A stretch of DNA of 64,000 nt from Rhodovarius crocodyli (GTDB lineage: Bacteria; Pseudomonadota; Alphaproteobacteria; Acetobacterales; Acetobacteraceae): positions 32,997 to 96,996 of the forward strand of contig CAMDJV010000012.1 of the NCBI GenBank assembly GCA_945901085.1, read 5' to 3'. The position numbers and the translations under genes were made by a program. Within the stretch, counting starts at the first letter, position 1. Every line of letters begins with the position of its first letter. This document shows, piece by piece, positions 62,828 through 64,000 of this stretch. Under the pieces are notes generated by a model. It did no database searches. It was given only the letters and a program-made list of their open reading frames with translations, and was not told the origin of the DNA.

Positions 62828-63567
62828 AATGGGTTGTCTGGTTTGACGATGGCGCCATCCGCTTCGGCAGTGTCGAAGGCGAGATGGTGCAGCCGCATAC
62901 AGGAAATTTCTTCGCCGGCCCCACGCCTGATGGGCCGGCGCTCCCGCTGGGTGCCATCACCCCGGCGGGGCCGTTGCGGCCGAGGAATTTCATTGGGCTG
63001 TGGAATAATTTCCATGCGTTGACAGAAAAGCAGGGCAATGGCATTCCGGAATTCCCGCTCTATTTTCTGAAATCGCCCAGCAGCATCATCGGCCCTGACG
63101 CCACCATCACCCCGCCGCCGGGCTATACTGGCAAAATCCTCTATGAGGGCGAGCTGGGCATTGTCATCGGCCGCAACAACAGCATCTTCGGCTATACCAT
63201 CGTCAATGATGTGACTGCCCTTGATGTGCTCAACGCCGACCCATCCTTCCCACAATGGGCGCGGGCGAAATCCTTCGGCAGTTTTGGCCCGATGGGGCCT
63301 TGCATCGTAACCGATATCGACCTCGCCACTGCCCGGGTGAAGGTCGCGCTGAATGGGCGGGTGCGGCAGGATTACCCGCTGGCCGACATGATTTTTCCGC
63401 CCGCGCGGATCGTGGAAATGATCGGCGCAGAGGTGGCGCTGGCGCCAGGGGATGTGATCGCCTGCGGCACCTCGCTCGGCGCGCTGCCCATGCGGCCGGG
63501 CATGGTGGTGGAGGTGACGATCGATGGCATCGGCACCCTGCGCAACACCATGGCGGGGGGCGAATAG
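62824..63567 (+). CDS. fumarylacetoacetate hydrolase (FAH) family protein
   Basis: 247 residues of the FAH fold. Metal ligands are in YEGELGIVIGR (two Glu) and FGYTIVNDVTALD (Asp), with FGSFGPMGPCIV and IACGTSLGALPMRPG nearby. Members hydrolyse, decarboxylate or hydrate small dicarbonyl acids; the exact reaction is not set by sequence. The GTG start at 62824 is coupled to the ACAD stop. In this cluster it would act on an oxo-acid intermediate. Confidence 0.9.
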   Translation: MKWVVWFDDGAIRFGSVEGEMVQPHTGNFFAGPTPDGPALPLGAITPAGPLRPRNFIGLWNNFHALTEKQGNGIPEFPLYFLKSPSSIIGPDATITPPPGYTGKILYEGELGIVIGRNNSIFGYTIVNDVTALDVLNADPSFPQWARAKSFGSFGPMGPCIVTDIDLATARVKVALNGRVRQDYPLADMIFPPARIVEMIGAEVALAPGDVIACGTSLGALPMRPGMVVEVTIDGIGTLRNTMAGGE

Positions 63568-63620
63568 CGCGCCGCCGCGGGCTGTCCTAACCTGTCTCCG
63601 CAGCCTGAAGGACCCCGCCC

Positions 63621-64000
63621 TTGCCCCAGCTCTACGCTCTCTCCGCCACCGAGATCGCCGCCCGCGTCGCGGCCAGGACCCTCTCCGCCCGTGAGGCGAC
63701 CGAGGCCGCGCTGGCCCGGATGGATGCGGTCAACCCTGCCATCAATGCGGTGGTCAAGCCGCTGCATGAGGAGGCGCGCGCCGCCGCCGATGCCGTGGAC
63801 GCCGCCATCGCCCGCGGCGAGACGCCCGGCATCTTGGCCGGCGTGCCCATCACCGTGAAGGTCAATGTCGACCAGGCTGGGCATGAGACCACCAATGGCC
63901 TCTCCATCCAGAAGGACCACAAGGCGGAGGCCGATAATCCGGTCATCGCCAATCTGAAGAAGGCGGGTGCCATCATCATCGGCCGGACCAATACCCCGGC
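63621..64000 (+). CDS. amidase signature family enzyme (5' part only)
   Basis: The first 126 codons of an amidase, cut by the window end. TTG at 63621 has GAAGGA at 63607-63612. The family's first catalytic residue, Lys, is in GVPITVKVNVD, after the usual helical start (LYALSATEIAARVAARTLSAREATEAALARM). The Ser-cis-Ser part of the triad lies beyond the window. It probably hydrolyses an amide feeding the acyl-CoA genes upstream. No overlap here: 53 bases separate it from the FAH gene. Confidence 0.88.
   Translation, partial: MPQLYALSATEIAARVAARTLSAREATEAALARMDAVNPAINAVVKPLHEEARAAADAVDAAIARGETPGILAGVPITVKVNVDQAGHETTNGLSIQKDHKAEADNPVIANLKKAGAIIIGRTNTP

Overview
The window is GC-rich, gene-dense chromosomal DNA from an alphaproteobacterium. 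Supporting signs are an EipB/DUF1849 envelope protein, an IalB-family gene overlapping rlmN, the order mutS-glnD-murJ-trpS, a 7Fe FdxA ferredoxin and a ccmCDEFGHI cytochrome c maturation operon. Orphan Bug-type solute-binding proteins, a fused TRAP permease and many amide/acyl-CoA catabolic genes suggest the Acetobacteraceae (Roseomonas-like); this genus-level guess is inference. No rRNA, tRNA, CRISPR array, transposase or prophage gene was seen.

Layout. 1-6.3 kb: family 5 solute-binding protein, then aqpZ-aspS-eipB on the minus strand, then rnd. 6.3-15.2 kb: EAL phosphodiesterase, alpha/beta hydrolase, hrcA, a Bug protein, opgH, and a TRAP 4TM/12TM fusion. 15.2-20.9 kb: ialB-like, rlmN, MFS, Atm1-type ABC exporter, a small orphan gene, rpmB. 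20.9-26.5 kb (minus): ccmC-D-E-F-G-H-I followed by fdxA; the 43-residue CcmD is included. 26.5-30 kb: EVE and Rieske proteins, maeB, VOC protein. 30.1-38.5 kb: mutS, a small membrane protein, glnD, murJ, trpS. 38.5-44.2 kb: 5'-nucleotidase, TSUP permease with TIGR02186 partner and a universal stress protein, GST, second Bug protein.

44.2-50.1 kb: four tandem OmpA-like genes on the minus strand. Their peptidoglycan-binding domains are almost identical while their beta-barrels have diverged. They are separated by the longest non-coding gaps of the window, one of them a marked AT-rich island.

50.1-64 kb: a catabolic block. An M20 deacylase and an NDP-forming acyl-CoA synthetase run on the minus strand. 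Divergently, a compact plus-strand series encodes a threonine-synthase-like enzyme, M81 metallopeptidase, DSD1-type PLP enzyme, an HdrC/HdrB-like iron-sulfur pair, a PcaIJ-type CoA-transferase, two acyl-CoA dehydrogenases around a crotonase, an FAH-family hydrolase and a truncated amidase. Most junctions are 1-7 base overlaps, so the genes are probably translationally coupled and serve uptake-to-CoA-ester degradation of an amide or amino-acid-like compound. The exception is the CoA-transferase, whose A and B subunits are split by a ~120-base inverted repeat.

Most interesting for follow-up: the OmpA array, the CoA-transferase inverted repeat, the HdrBC-like pair with one cluster cysteine replaced by serine, a probably leaderless hrcA, and a coding minisatellite in mutS.
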